Assembly (NCBI RefSeq): GCF_014193425.1
Contig: NZ_JACHZG010000001.1
Location: 620,001-684,000, forward strand
Direction of reading: 5' to 3'
Length of the DNA: 64,000 nt
Origin: Microlunatus antarcticus
GTDB lineage: Bacteria > Actinomycetota > Actinomycetes > Propionibacteriales > Propionibacteriaceae
The position numbers were made by a program, and so were the translations under genes. The notes under the pieces were generated by a model, which was not told the DNA's origin, made no database searches, and worked only from the letters and a program-made list of their open reading frames with translations. How positions within the stretch are numbered: position 1 is the stretch's first letter; each line of letters opens with the position of its first letter. Positions 31,015-39,991 of this stretch are shown here, in pieces.

Positions 31015-32619
31015 GTGACTGCTTCCTCCTCCGAGGTCGTGGACCCCGCACCGCCGCCCGCCACCGGGCTGGCGCTGCGGGGCATCACCAAGCGCTTCGG
31101 CTCGCTGGTGGCCAACGACGGCGTCGACCTCGACATCGTGCCGGGCGAGATCCACTGCCTGCTCGGGGAGAACGGCGCCGGCAAGTCGACGCTGATGAAC
31201 GTCCTCTACGGGCTGCTGAGCCCCGACGAGGGCCAGATCTTCGTCGACGGCTCGCCGGTGGTGATCCGCAACCCGAAGGAGGCCATCGCCGACGGGATCG
31301 GCATGGTCCACCAGCACTTCATGCTGGTCGAGGTCTTCACCGTCGCGGAGAACCTGGTGCTCGGACGCGAGGGCGGCATCGGCCTGAGCATGGGCCGCGC
31401 CCGCCGTACGGTGCGCCAGCTGTCCGAGCGCTACCGCTTCGACGTCGACCCCGACGCGGTGGTCGAGGACCTGCCCGTCGGGGTCCAGCAGCGGGTGGAG
31501 ATCCTCAAGGCCCTCGCCAACGACGCGCGGTTCCTGATCTTCGACGAGCCCACCGCGGTGCTGACGCCGCAGGAGATCGACGAGCTGATCGACGTCATGC
31601 GTGCGCTGCGCGACGAGGGCAAGGCCGTCGTCTTCATCACCCACAAGCTCCGCGAGGTCCGCGAGATCGCGGACAAGATCACCGTCATCCGGCGCGGTGC
31701 GGTGGTCGGCACCGCCAGCCCCGAGGACTCCGAGGCCCGCCTCGCCGAGCTCATGGTCGGCCGCGCGGTCAACCTGGTCGTCGACAAGGAGCCCGCGCAG
31801 CCCAGCGCTGCGGCCCGGCTCCAGCTGTCCGGCGTCTCCGTCGCCAACGCCGCGGGCCAGGTCGTCGTCGACGACCTCGACCTCGACGTGCACGGCGGCG
31901 AGATCGTCTGCGTCGCGGGCGTCCAGGGCAACGGGCAGAGCGAGCTCGCCGACGCCCTGCTCGGCACCCTGCCCGTCACCTCCGGCTCGATCACCCTGGA
32001 CGGCAGACCGATCAGCGGGCGTACGCCGAAGGAGATCATCGACGCCGGCCTCGGCTTCGTGCCCGAGGACCGCCAGCACGACGGCTTCGTCGGCAGCTTC
32101 ACCGTCGCCGAGAACCTCGTCCTCAACACCTACGACGAGGCCCCGTACGCCCACGGCATCCGTCTGGACCTCGGCCGGATCCGCGACAACGCCGACGAGC
32201 GGGTGGGGGAGTTCGACATCCGGACGCAGACCATCGACACCCCCGTCAGCTCGCTGTCGGGCGGCAACCAGCAGAAGGTCGTCCTCGCCCGGGAGCTGTC
32301 CCGGCCCCTGGCCGCGCTCGTCGCGAGCCAGCCGACCCGCGGCGTCGACGTCGGCGCGATCGAGTTCCTGCACTCGCGCCTGGTCGCCGAGCGCGACCGC
32401 GGCACCGCGGTCCTCATCGTCTCCACCGAGCTCGACGAGGTCGCCGCGCTCGCCGACCGTGTGGCCGTCATGTACCGCGGCCGCATCGTCGGCGTCGTCC
32501 CCCCGGACACCTCGCGGGAGGTCCTCGGCCTGATGATGGCGGGCGTGCCCGCCGACGAGGCCCTCGCCACGGCGTCTCCCGGGCGCACGTCTCCCCAACC
32601 CGTCGAAGGGCAGCGATGA
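31015..32619 (+). CDS. Nucleoside ABC transporter ATP-binding protein, two ABC domains
   Basis: This 534-residue protein has two fused ABC modules as in YufO/RbsA-type transporters. The first has Walker A GENGAGKST (near 47-55), a signature region VGVQQRVEILKAL and Walker B LIFDEPTAVL. The second has a divergent Walker A (VQGNGQSELADAL) and signature LSGGNQQKVVLAREL, normal for this subfamily. It powers nucleoside import with the two permeases. GTG 31015 lies one base after the lipoprotein stop, and its own stop overlaps the next gene. Confidence 0.95.
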   Translation: MTASSSEVVDPAPPPATGLALRGITKRFGSLVANDGVDLDIVPGEIHCLLGENGAGKSTLMNVLYGLLSPDEGQIFVDGSPVVIRNPKEAIADGIGMVHQHFMLVEVFTVAENLVLGREGGIGLSMGRARRTVRQLSERYRFDVDPDAVVEDLPVGVQQRVEILKALANDARFLIFDEPTAVLTPQEIDELIDVMRALRDEGKAVVFITHKLREVREIADKITVIRRGAVVGTASPEDSEARLAELMVGRAVNLVVDKEPAQPSAAARLQLSGVSVANAAGQVVVDDLDLDVHGGEIVCVAGVQGNGQSELADALLGTLPVTSGSITLDGRPISGRTPKEIIDAGLGFVPEDRQHDGFVGSFTVAENLVLNTYDEAPYAHGIRLDLGRIRDNADERVGEFDIRTQTIDTPVSSLSGGNQQKVVLARELSRPLAALVASQPTRGVDVGAIEFLHSRLVAERDRGTAVLIVSTELDEVAALADRVAVMYRGRIVGVVPPDTSREVLGLMMAGVPADEALATASPGRTSPQPVEGQR

Positions 32620-33830
32620 GCACCACCACGGCCCCGAGGCCCACGGCGCCGAGACCCGCACCGCGTCCGCGGCCGCGCAAGCCGTTCCCGTGGACCGACG
32701 TGGTCACCACCGTCGCCGCGTTCGTGCTCGCGTTCCTCGTCGGCGCCGTGCTGATGATCGTGTCCGACACCGAGGTGCGCTCGAAGTTCACCTACTTCTT
32801 CGCGCGACCCTCGGACGCCGTCGTCGCGTCGCTCGACAAGGTCGGGGGCGCGTACGGGGCCCTCGTCGCCGGGTCCGTCGGCGGCTACGGGCCGATCACC
32901 GAGACGACCGCGCAGGCCGCACCGCTGATCTGCGCCGGGCTCGGCGTCGCGCTCGCCTTCCGGGCGGGGCTGTTCAACATCGGCGCCCAGGGCCAGGCGA
33001 TCATCGGCTCGATCTTCGCCGCGTACGTCGGCTTCAGCTTTCACCTGCCGCCGGGGATCCACCTCCTGGTCGCGGTGGTCTTCGGGCTCCTCGGGGGTGC
33101 GATCTGGGGCGGGCTGGTCGGCTGGCTCAAGGCCGGGGCCGGGGCGCACGAGGTGATCGTCACGATCATGCTCAACTACGTCGCCGCCGGGCTGCTCGAC
33201 TACCTCCTCACCACCACCGTGTTCCAGCGCCCGGGCCGGACCGACCCGATCTCGCCGATCGTCGACTTCAGCGCCACCTTCCCGCGCCTGGTCGGGGGCC
33301 AGCTCCACCTCGGCTTCGGCCTGGCGATCCTGGCCGCCGTCTTCGTCTGGTGGTTCCTGGAGCGGTCCACGACCGGCTTCGCCATCCGCGCGGTCGGGGC
33401 CAACCCGCACGCCGCGGCCACGGCGGGCATGAGCGTCGCGCGGACCACGATCATCACGATGGCCGTCGCCGGTGGCCTCGCGGGCCTCGCCGGCGTCCAG
33501 GCAGCCCTCGGCCCGTCCGCGTCGGGGCTGCCCGTGCCGCTCTCGGCCGGCATCGTCGGCTCGATCGGCTTCGACGCCATCACCGTCGCCCTGCTCGGCC
33601 GGTCCACGCCGCTCGGCACCGTGCTGGCCGGGCTGCTCTTCGGGGCCCTGCACGCCGGTGGCCTGGCCATGCAGAGCGTCGCGCAGACGCCACTCACCCT
33701 GACCACGGCGCTGCAGGCGCTGATCGTCCTCTTCGTCGCCGCCCCCGCGCTGGTCACGAAGCTGATCCCGTTCGTCCGGACCCGCAAGGCCCACGCGTCC
33801 GGTCCCGTGCCCGAGGGAGGCCTCGCGTGA
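32616..33830 (+). CDS. Nucleoside ABC transporter permease 1
   Basis: This 404-residue permease of the BPD_transp_2 (RbsC/YufP-like) family has about eight to nine membrane helices after a Pro/Arg-rich cytoplasmic head. Typical segments are AFRAGLFNIGAQGQ (near 110-123) and the cytoplasmic coupling loop ITMAVAGGLAGLAGV. It overlaps the ATPase stop by four bases and is overlapped by the second permease, so all are coupled. Confidence 0.94.
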   Translation: MSTTTAPRPTAPRPAPRPRPRKPFPWTDVVTTVAAFVLAFLVGAVLMIVSDTEVRSKFTYFFARPSDAVVASLDKVGGAYGALVAGSVGGYGPITETTAQAAPLICAGLGVALAFRAGLFNIGAQGQAIIGSIFAAYVGFSFHLPPGIHLLVAVVFGLLGGAIWGGLVGWLKAGAGAHEVIVTIMLNYVAAGLLDYLLTTTVFQRPGRTDPISPIVDFSATFPRLVGGQLHLGFGLAILAAVFVWWFLERSTTGFAIRAVGANPHAAATAGMSVARTTIITMAVAGGLAGLAGVQAALGPSASGLPVPLSAGIVGSIGFDAITVALLGRSTPLGTVLAGLLFGALHAGGLAMQSVAQTPLTLTTALQALIVLFVAAPALVTKLIPFVRTRKAHASGPVPEGGLA

Positions 33831-35137
33831 CCGCCCTCGACCCCGCCCCGCGGACGGACGCCGCGTCCTCGACCGCCCTCCCGTCCGCCGAGGTCGTCGA
33901 GTCGGGCGAGAAGCGGCGCCAGCGGCTCTCCACCGGCGTGCTCATCGGCGTCGTCGGGGTGCTGCTGCTGATCGCGCTGGGCTCGACGCGGGGGGAGGCG
34001 CGCTTCGCCCTGTCCGACGCCTTCGACGAGGTCCAGCTGCCGACCGTCCCGCTGCCCGGCGTCGCGACGGTCGTCGTCTGCGCGGTGCTGTGCCTCGCCG
34101 CGGCGGCCGCGTTCCTCAGCGGCCGGGTCCGCGGTCGGTGGGCCGTCATCGCCGCCGTCGTCGCGGGCGTCGCCGTCCTGCTCGGCTTCCTGACCTGGGC
34201 GGCCGCCGGACGGGACCTGCCGTTCCCGGTGAGCAACCAGTTCGCCGGCACCCTGTCGCTGGCCACGCCGCTGGTCTTCGGCGCCCTGTGCGGCGTGCTC
34301 TGCGAGCGGGCCGGCGTGGTGAACGTGAGCATCGAGGGCCAGTTCCTCGCCGCCGCCTTCGCAGCCGCCGTCGTCGGCAGCATCACCCAGTCCGTGCCCG
34401 CCGCGATGATCGCCGCGGTCGTCGCCGGGCTGGCCATGGCCGCCCTGCTGGCGCTGTTCTCGATCAACTACCTGGTCAACCAGGTCGTCCTCGGCGTCGT
34501 GCTCAACCTGCTCGCCGTCGGCGTCACGGGCTTCCTCTTCGACCAGCTCGTGCAGCCAGCGTCCAGCACGTACAACAACGCCCCGGTCCTGGAGCCCATC
34601 GCGATCCCCGGGCTCTCGTCGATCCCGTTCTTCGGCCGGGTGCTCTTCGACCAGAACGTCCTCGCCTACCTCGCGATCATCGCCGTCGTCGTGGTCTGGG
34701 TCCTGCTCTACCGCACGACCTGGGGCCTGCGGGTCCGGTCGGTGGGGGAGCACCCGCAGGCCGCGGACACGGTCGGGATCAGCGTCCGCGGCGTCCGCTG
34801 GTCGGCGGTGCTGGCGGGTGGCGTGCTCGCCGGGCTGGGCGGCTCGTTCTTCACCCTGGCCTCGACGGGGCAGTTCACCAAGGAGTTCACGGTCGGCAAC
34901 GGGTTCATCGCCCTCGCCGCCCTGATCATGGGCCGCTGGCGGCCGGTGCTGGCGACGATCATGTGCCTGTTCTTCGGCTTCGTGACCCAGATGGCCTCGC
35001 AGCTGCAGACCCTCAGCACCCCGATGCCGAGCCAGCTGCTGCTCGTCCTGCCCTACATCGCCACGATCATCGCCGTCGCCGGGCTGGTGGGTCGCGTACG
35101 CCCGCCCGCGGCCGACGGAGTCCCCTATGAGAAGTGA
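33827..35137 (+). CDS. Nucleoside ABC transporter permease 2
   Basis: This 436-residue permease of the same family forms a heterodimer with permease 1. It carries the conserved CERAGVVNVSIEGQFLAAAF and VNQVVLGVVLNLLAVG segments and a GGVLAGLGGSFFTL coupling loop. A distinct extra N-terminal part with two helices precedes the core. GTG 33827 overlaps the previous stop, and the cytidine deaminase gene begins 11 bases inside its 3' end. Confidence 0.94.
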   Translation: MTALDPAPRTDAASSTALPSAEVVESGEKRRQRLSTGVLIGVVGVLLLIALGSTRGEARFALSDAFDEVQLPTVPLPGVATVVVCAVLCLAAAAAFLSGRVRGRWAVIAAVVAGVAVLLGFLTWAAAGRDLPFPVSNQFAGTLSLATPLVFGALCGVLCERAGVVNVSIEGQFLAAAFAAAVVGSITQSVPAAMIAAVVAGLAMAALLALFSINYLVNQVVLGVVLNLLAVGVTGFLFDQLVQPASSTYNNAPVLEPIAIPGLSSIPFFGRVLFDQNVLAYLAIIAVVVVWVLLYRTTWGLRVRSVGEHPQAADTVGISVRGVRWSAVLAGGVLAGLGGSFFTLASTGQFTKEFTVGNGFIALAALIMGRWRPVLATIMCLFFGFVTQMASQLQTLSTPMPSQLLLVLPYIATIIAVAGLVGRVRPPAADGVPYEK

Positions 35138-35555
35138 CGAGATCGACTGGGACCTCCTGCGGGCGCGGGCGGTCGAGATGATGGAGCGGGCGTACGCGCC
35201 GTACTCGGGCTACCCGGTCGGTGCGGCCGCGCTCGTCGACGACGGTCGGCTCGTCGGCGGCTGCAACGTCGAGAACGCCGCGTACGGGGTCACGCTCTGC
35301 GCCGAGTGCGGGCTCGTCTCCGACCTCGTCTCCGGCGGCGGGGGGCGGCTCGTCGCGTTCAGCTGCTGCGACGCCAACGGCGAGCGCCTGATGCCGTGCG
35401 GCCGGTGCCGTCAGCTCCTGTGGGAGCACGGCGGCGCCGAGCTGCTCGTCGACACCCCGGCTGGCGTCCTGCCCATGACCGAGGTCCTCCCGCAGGCCTT
35501 CGGGACGGAGGACCTGGCCAAGGTCGGTCCGCGAGAGACTGACCCACATGCCTGA
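35127..35555 (+). CDS. cdd: Cytidine deaminase
   Basis: This 142-residue zinc enzyme converts cytidine and deoxycytidine to uridine forms. It shows APYSGYPVGAAA, the substrate-binding NVENAAYG, the first zinc and catalytic site CAEC (Cys-Ala-Glu), and the second pair PCGRCRQ. Length is typical of the homotetrameric type. It overlaps the permease gene and the following adenosine deaminase gene, linking uptake with deamination. Confidence 0.96.
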   Translation: MRSDEIDWDLLRARAVEMMERAYAPYSGYPVGAAALVDDGRLVGGCNVENAAYGVTLCAECGLVSDLVSGGGGRLVAFSCCDANGERLMPCGRCRQLLWEHGGAELLVDTPAGVLPMTEVLPQAFGTEDLAKVGPRETDPHA

Positions 35556-36624
35556 GCTCGATGTCGAACGCCTCCGCGCGCTGCCCAAGGTCTCGCTCCA
35601 CGACCACCTCGACGGCGGCGTGCGCGCCGCGACCGTCCTGGAGCTGTCCGCCGAGGTCGGGCACGAGCTGCCGCCGGCCGCGGCCGCCGGTGCGGAGGCC
35701 CTCGGGCGCTGGTTCGTCGAGGCCGCCGACTCCGGCTCGCTGGTCCGCTACCTCGAGACCTTCGAGCACACCGTCGCGGTCATGCAGACGCGGGAGAACC
35801 TGCGCCGCGTCGCCCGGGAGTTCGTCGAGGACCTCGCCTCCGACGGTGTCGTCTACGGCGAGACGCGCTGGGCGCCCGAGCAGCACACGCAGCAGGGGCT
35901 GACCCAGGCCGAGGCCGTCGCCGCCGTGTCGGAGGGTCTCCGCGACGGGATCGAGGCGAGCCGGGCCCGGGGCCGCACGATCGTCGTCCGCCAGCTGCTC
36001 ACCTCGATGCGTCACGTGGAGCCCAACCTCACCGCCGCCGACCTGGTCCTGGCCGACCGGAGCGGGACGGTCGCGGGCTTCGACATCGCGGGCGCCGAGG
36101 ACGGCTTCCCGCCCGAGCGCTTCCTCGCCTCGTTCGTCCACCTCCGCACGCACGGCTGGCCGTACACGATCCACGCCGGCGAGGCCGCCGGCGTCGACTC
36201 GATCGCCGGCGCCGTCCTCGCCTGCGGCGCCAACCGGGTGGGGCACGGGGTGCGGATCGTCGAGGACATCACCGGCCTGGACGGGGACGCCGCGCTCGGG
36301 TCGGTCGCTGCGTACGTCCGCGACCGCCGGGTCCCGCTCGAGCTGTGCCCGTCGTCGAACGTCCAGACGGGCGCCGTGCCCTCGGTGGCCGCCCACCCGA
36401 TCGCCCGTCTCGACGAGCTCGGGTTCCTGGTCACCGTCAACTGCGACAACCAGCTGATGAGCGGCACGACCCTGACCCGCGAGATGGGCCTGCTGGTCAG
36501 CGAGCTGGGCTACGACCTCGCCGGCCTGCGCCGCCTGACCCTCAATGCCGCCGAGAGCGTCTTCTGGTCCTACCCCGAGCGCCGTCGCCTCATCGAGGAC
36601 GTGATCCTCCCGGCCTACGGGTGA
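35548..36624 (+). CDS. add: Adenosine deaminase
   Basis: This 358-residue enzyme converts adenosine to inosine. It has metal-binding HDHLDGG near 18-24, the FDIAGAE segment, HAGEAAG with catalytic His and Glu (near 209-215), VGHGVRI, and a C-terminal NCDNQLMSG in place of the usual NTDDP-type motif, with the key Asp kept. It overlaps cdd by eight bases and the next small gene by four bases, completing the nucleoside operon. Confidence 0.95.
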   Translation: MPELDVERLRALPKVSLHDHLDGGVRAATVLELSAEVGHELPPAAAAGAEALGRWFVEAADSGSLVRYLETFEHTVAVMQTRENLRRVAREFVEDLASDGVVYGETRWAPEQHTQQGLTQAEAVAAVSEGLRDGIEASRARGRTIVVRQLLTSMRHVEPNLTAADLVLADRSGTVAGFDIAGAEDGFPPERFLASFVHLRTHGWPYTIHAGEAAGVDSIAGAVLACGANRVGHGVRIVEDITGLDGDAALGSVAAYVRDRRVPLELCPSSNVQTGAVPSVAAHPIARLDELGFLVTVNCDNQLMSGTTLTREMGLLVSELGYDLAGLRRLTLNAAESVFWSYPERRRLIEDVILPAYG

Positions 36625-37043
36625 GCCGGGCCCCGCGCATCGCTCCCTACCGGGTGTCGTACCGGCTCGCGCTCGGGCCGGACGGATCGGTCTACCGCGT
36701 ACGGGACGTGACCACCGAGCAGCCCCACCTGCTCGTCGTGTCCGCCGAGGACGAGCGCACGGCGACCGACCGGGTGGCTGCGCGGCTCGCCGGGCTCGAC
36801 CCGGACCTCGTGGTCCGCACGGGCGCCGGCGAGCAGCTCTGGGCCGTGCTGCTGCCGGAGCAGGAGCAGCGGGCGGTGGAGCTCGTGGGTCTCGGCGGCG
36901 TCCCGCGGCAGAACTGGCTGACCGACGGGCGGGGCTGGCCGTCACGGCACACGCGGTCCTGGTCGCTGGTCGTCCTCCGCACGGTCCTGGCCCTCGTGGT
37001 GCTCGGCGTGCTCCTCTGGGTCGGGCACCTGCTGCGGACCTAG
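36621..37043 (+). CDS. Hypothetical tail-anchored protein
   Basis: This 140-residue protein has a soluble mixed alpha/beta N-terminal part (about 1-110) and one C-terminal membrane helix (about 116-136, Val/Leu-rich). GTG 36621 overlaps the add stop by four bases, so it is translated with the nucleoside operon. No known family was recognised. Confidence 0.65.
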   Translation: MSRAPRIAPYRVSYRLALGPDGSVYRVRDVTTEQPHLLVVSAEDERTATDRVAARLAGLDPDLVVRTGAGEQLWAVLLPEQEQRAVELVGLGGVPRQNWLTDGRGWPSRHTRSWSLVVLRTVLALVVLGVLLWVGHLLRT

Positions 37044-37080
37044 CCCGGTCTCTCGGACCGTGGGCCCTGGGTCCCGAGCC

Positions 37081-38301
37081 TCAGGCCACGCCGGTGCGCA
37101 GCAGGTCGACGAACACCGCGGACGTGGTCTCCACCTGCGCCACCGGGACGTTCTCGTCCGGGCCGTGCGCGAGGCGGACGTCGCCGGGGCCGTAGTGCAG
37201 CGTCGGGACGCCGGCCCCGTTGTAGAGGCGGAGGTCGCTGCCCCACGGCGCGCCCAGCACCCCCGGGACCTCACCGCCCGTCACCGCCGCGTGCGCCGCG
37301 CCGACCTGGGCCGCGAACGGGTGCCCCGTCGGCAGGTGACCGCCCGCGAACCGGCCGCCCGGCCACGTGACCACCGGCGGGTGGTCGCGCAGGTACGGGT
37401 GCTCGTCCGCCGCCTCGGCGACCGCGGCCTCCAGCTCCGCCCTTGCCGCCGCCGGGTCCTCCTCGACCCGGAGGCCGTAGCGGCCCTCCGCGACCAGGCG
37501 GTCGGGCACGCTGCTGGCCCAGTCGCCGGCCTGCAGCCGTCCGACCGAGAGCGGGTAGGGCACGGGCAGGTGGTCCAGCAGCGGCTCGCGGACGCGGTTG
37601 CGCCGCTCGGACAGCCGGGCCAGCGCAGCGTGGAGCGGCAGGTAGGCGTCGATCGCCGACACCCCGGCGTACGCGGTGCTGCCGTGGGTGGCGAGGCCCG
37701 GCACCTCGAGGCGGAACGTGAGCGACCCGGCGTTCGCCGTCACGAGCCCGAGGTCGGTCGGCTCGGGGATCACGCACGCCCGGCCGCTGTGACCGCGGAC
37801 CAGGGTCGCGTACGCGCCCAGCCCGCCGTCCTCCTCGCCGACCACGCAGTGCACCGCGAACGGCGGCACCCCGGCGACGTCGGGTCCCAGCGCCGCGACC
37901 GCGCCGAGGACGGCGGCGAGCCCGCCCTTCATGTCGCACGCGCCGCGGCCCACGAGGCGGCCGGCGGAGACGACCGGCGCGTACGGCGCCCCGCTCCAGG
38001 CGGTCAGGTCGCCGGGCGGCACCACGTCGACGTGGCTGGACAGCACGAGCCCGACGTCCTCGCCGGGCTGGTTGACCGCGACGAGCCCCCACGCCTCGGA
38101 CCGGTCGACCTCCTCGCCGGGGTAGCCCGGGTCTGAGCGCAGCGCGTCGAGGTCGAGCGGCCAGAGGTCGACGGTCAGCCCGAGGTCGCCCAGCCGCTCT
38201 GCGAGCAGGTGCTGGATCCCCACCTCGTCCGCGGAACCACCCTCGCTCGGCACGGCGACCAGGTCGCGCAGGATCCCCTCGACGGGTGGTGGGAGCGGCA
38301 C
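37081..38301 (-). CDS. M20 family peptidase, ArgE/DapE-like
   Basis: This 406-residue metallopeptidase has the M20A pattern: SSHVDVVPPGD near 89-98 with the first metal ligand, GRGACDMKGGLAAVLGA near 119-135, the catalytic VVGEEDGGLGA, a dimerisation domain (ATHGSTAYAG), and a final metal-binding His (LAHGPDENV). It likely removes an acyl group or cleaves a small peptide. GTG 38301 is chosen because the family begins near there; ATG 38331 is an alternative without a ribosome site. Substrate is uncertain (succinyl-DAP, acetylornithine or a dipeptide). Confidence 0.87.
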   Translation of the reverse strand: MPLPPPVEGILRDLVAVPSEGGSADEVGIQHLLAERLGDLGLTVDLWPLDLDALRSDPGYPGEEVDRSEAWGLVAVNQPGEDVGLVLSSHVDVVPPGDLTAWSGAPYAPVVSAGRLVGRGACDMKGGLAAVLGAVAALGPDVAGVPPFAVHCVVGEEDGGLGAYATLVRGHSGRACVIPEPTDLGLVTANAGSLTFRLEVPGLATHGSTAYAGVSAIDAYLPLHAALARLSERRNRVREPLLDHLPVPYPLSVGRLQAGDWASSVPDRLVAEGRYGLRVEEDPAAARAELEAAVAEAADEHPYLRDHPPVVTWPGGRFAGGHLPTGHPFAAQVGAAHAAVTGGEVPGVLGAPWGSDLRLYNGAGVPTLHYGPGDVRLAHGPDENVPVAQVETTSAVFVDLLRTGVA

Positions 38302-38379
38302 GGTCCGATCATGGCGGACGACGATGAGCATCCGTCACCGAGTACGGGGCCTGATCCGCATCGTTCCGCCCGAAGGGCG

Positions 38380-38895
38380 TCAGCCCATCGACTTCTGGCC
38401 GTCGATCGTCTCGCGCAGGATGTCGGCGTGGCCGGCGTGCTGGGCGATCTCGGCCACCAGGTGGATGAACACGCGCCGGTTGCTCCAGACCTCGTCCGGC
38501 GGGAACCACGGCGCCTGCGGCAGCGGGTGCGTCTCGTCCAGGTCGACCTCGCGCACGAGGGCGTCGGTCCGCGCGGCCACCGCGTCCCACGCGGCGATCG
38601 CGCCCGCGAGCGTCTCGTCGGGCAGCAGGCGGAACCCGTCCTTGAACGCCTCGAACAGCGCCGGGTCCGGGTTCTCCCAGTCGATCTCCTGGCCACCCTG
38701 CGGACCGTGCTCGACGAAGTCCAGCCACTGCGCCACGGTGGCCGTGACGTGCTTGACCAGGCCGCCGAGGCTCAGCGCGCTCACGGTCGGGGTCAGCCGG
38801 GCCTGCTCGTCGTCCAGCCCCTGCACCGTGACCAGGAACAGGCCGCGGTGCTTCGTGAGGACGGCGACGATCTCGTCGCGCTCGGTGCTGCTCAT
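38380..38895 (-). CDS. DinB-superfamily (DUF664) protein
   Basis: This 171-residue protein has a four-helix bundle with the DinB-like metal triad: a His in GGLVKHVTATV (near 49) and two in HLVAEIAQHAGHADILRE (near 149-157). Members act as metal-dependent thiol transferases or are of unknown role. It is transcribed divergently from the YafY-type regulator at 38985, and a palindrome sits between them, suggesting control by that regulator. Confidence 0.87.
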   Translation of the reverse strand: MSSTERDEIVAVLTKHRGLFLVTVQGLDDEQARLTPTVSALSLGGLVKHVTATVAQWLDFVEHGPQGGQEIDWENPDPALFEAFKDGFRLLPDETLAGAIAAWDAVAARTDALVREVDLDETHPLPQAPWFPPDEVWSNRRVFIHLVAEIAQHAGHADILRETIDGQKSMG

Positions 38896-38944
38896 CTGCG
38901 TCTCCTTCGGGCTCGATCAGGACGAGACCCACGCTAGGACCCAT

Positions 38945-38974
38945 TGCGGCCACTTCCTGACCGCGATGGCCGCA
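38945..38974. promoter_or_regulatory. Candidate operator between dinB-like and yafY-like genes
   Basis: TGCGGCCA (38945-38952) and TGGCCGCA (38967-38974) form an 8-bp inverted repeat with a 14-base spacer in the 89-base divergent gap. It ends ten bases before the regulator start, so binding there would fit autorepression and control of the divergent gene. Confidence 0.55.
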
Positions 38975-38984
38975 GACTCAGCGC

Positions 38985-39980
38985 ATGGCGAACACCAGCT
39001 CGCGCACCCTGCGCCTGCTCTCCCTGCTGCAGACCCGGCGCTGGTGGCCCGGACCGCTGCTCGCGGAACGTCTCGACGTGTCGCCGCGGACCCTGCGCCG
39101 CGACGTCGACCGGCTCCGCGAGCTCGGCTACCCCGTGGACGCCGCGCCCGGGGTCGAGGGCGGGTACGCGCTCGCGGCCGGGACCGCCCTGCCGCCGCTG
39201 GTCGTCGACGACGAGGAGGCCATGGCGCTCGCGGTGGCGATCCAGTCCCAGCTGGTCGCCGGCACCGGGGGAGAGGCGGCCGTCCGCGCGTTCACGAAGG
39301 TGGTGCAGGTGATGCCGCGCCGGCTGCGGCTCCGCCTCGACGCCGTGCAGGCCGCGACCACGCCGGCGCGGTGGGGCGACGAGCCGACCGAGCACCTCGA
39401 CCACGAGGTGCTCGCCGTGCTCGCTCTCGCCTGCCGCGACGGTGAACGCGTCCGCTTCAGCTACGCGACGGTGTCCCGAGGGTCCTCCTTCCGGCGCCTG
39501 GAGCCCTTGCGGCTCGTGCCGCTCGGCCGACGCTGGTACCTCGTCGGCTACGACCTGGACCGGGCGGACTGGCGGACGTTCCGGATCGACCGGATCAGCG
39601 CCGCGGAGGGGACCGGGGTGCCCTTCGCGCCGCGTACGCCGCCCTTCGACGACGTCGCCGCGTTCGTCCTCGCCGGCGTGCAGGGGGCCGAGGCCCGCGG
39701 TGCCGGGACCCATGAGGTCGAGGCGGTCGTCGAGGCCCCGGCGGCCGCGGTGACCGCACGGATCGGGGGCTGGGCCCGGGTCGAGGAACGGACCGACCAG
39801 ACGTGCACGTTCCGGATGGAGACCGACGACCTCGGGCGCGCACTGATCGCCCTTGCCATGATCGGCGCCCCCTTCACCGTCGTCCGCCCGCCCGAGCTCG
39901 CCACAAGGGTCCGGGCCTGGGCCGACCGCTTCACCGCTGCCGCGCGGAACTCGGAGGCTGCCGCCGTCGCGCACGACTAG
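38985..39980 (+). CDS. YafY-type HTH/WYL transcriptional regulator
   Basis: This 331-residue regulator has an N-terminal winged helix ([20 protein letters not shown] near 26-45), a linker, and a WYL ligand-sensing domain (FSYATVSR near 155, then [23 protein letters not shown] near 182-204), plus a WCX-like C-terminus. Such proteins sense DNA-damage or nucleic-acid-derived ligands. It likely controls its divergent DinB-like neighbour. Confidence 0.9.
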   Translation: MANTSSRTLRLLSLLQTRRWWPGPLLAERLDVSPRTLRRDVDRLRELGYPVDAAPGVEGGYALAAGTALPPLVVDDEEAMALAVAIQSQLVAGTGGEAAVRAFTKVVQVMPRRLRLRLDAVQAATTPARWGDEPTEHLDHEVLAVLALACRDGERVRFSYATVSRGSSFRRLEPLRLVPLGRRWYLVGYDLDRADWRTFRIDRISAAEGTGVPFAPRTPPFDDVAAFVLAGVQGAEARGAGTHEVEAVVEAPAAAVTARIGGWARVEERTDQTCTFRMETDDLGRALIALAMIGAPFTVVRPPELATRVRAWADRFTAAARNSEAAAVAHD

Positions 39981-39991
39981 GCTCGACCGTC

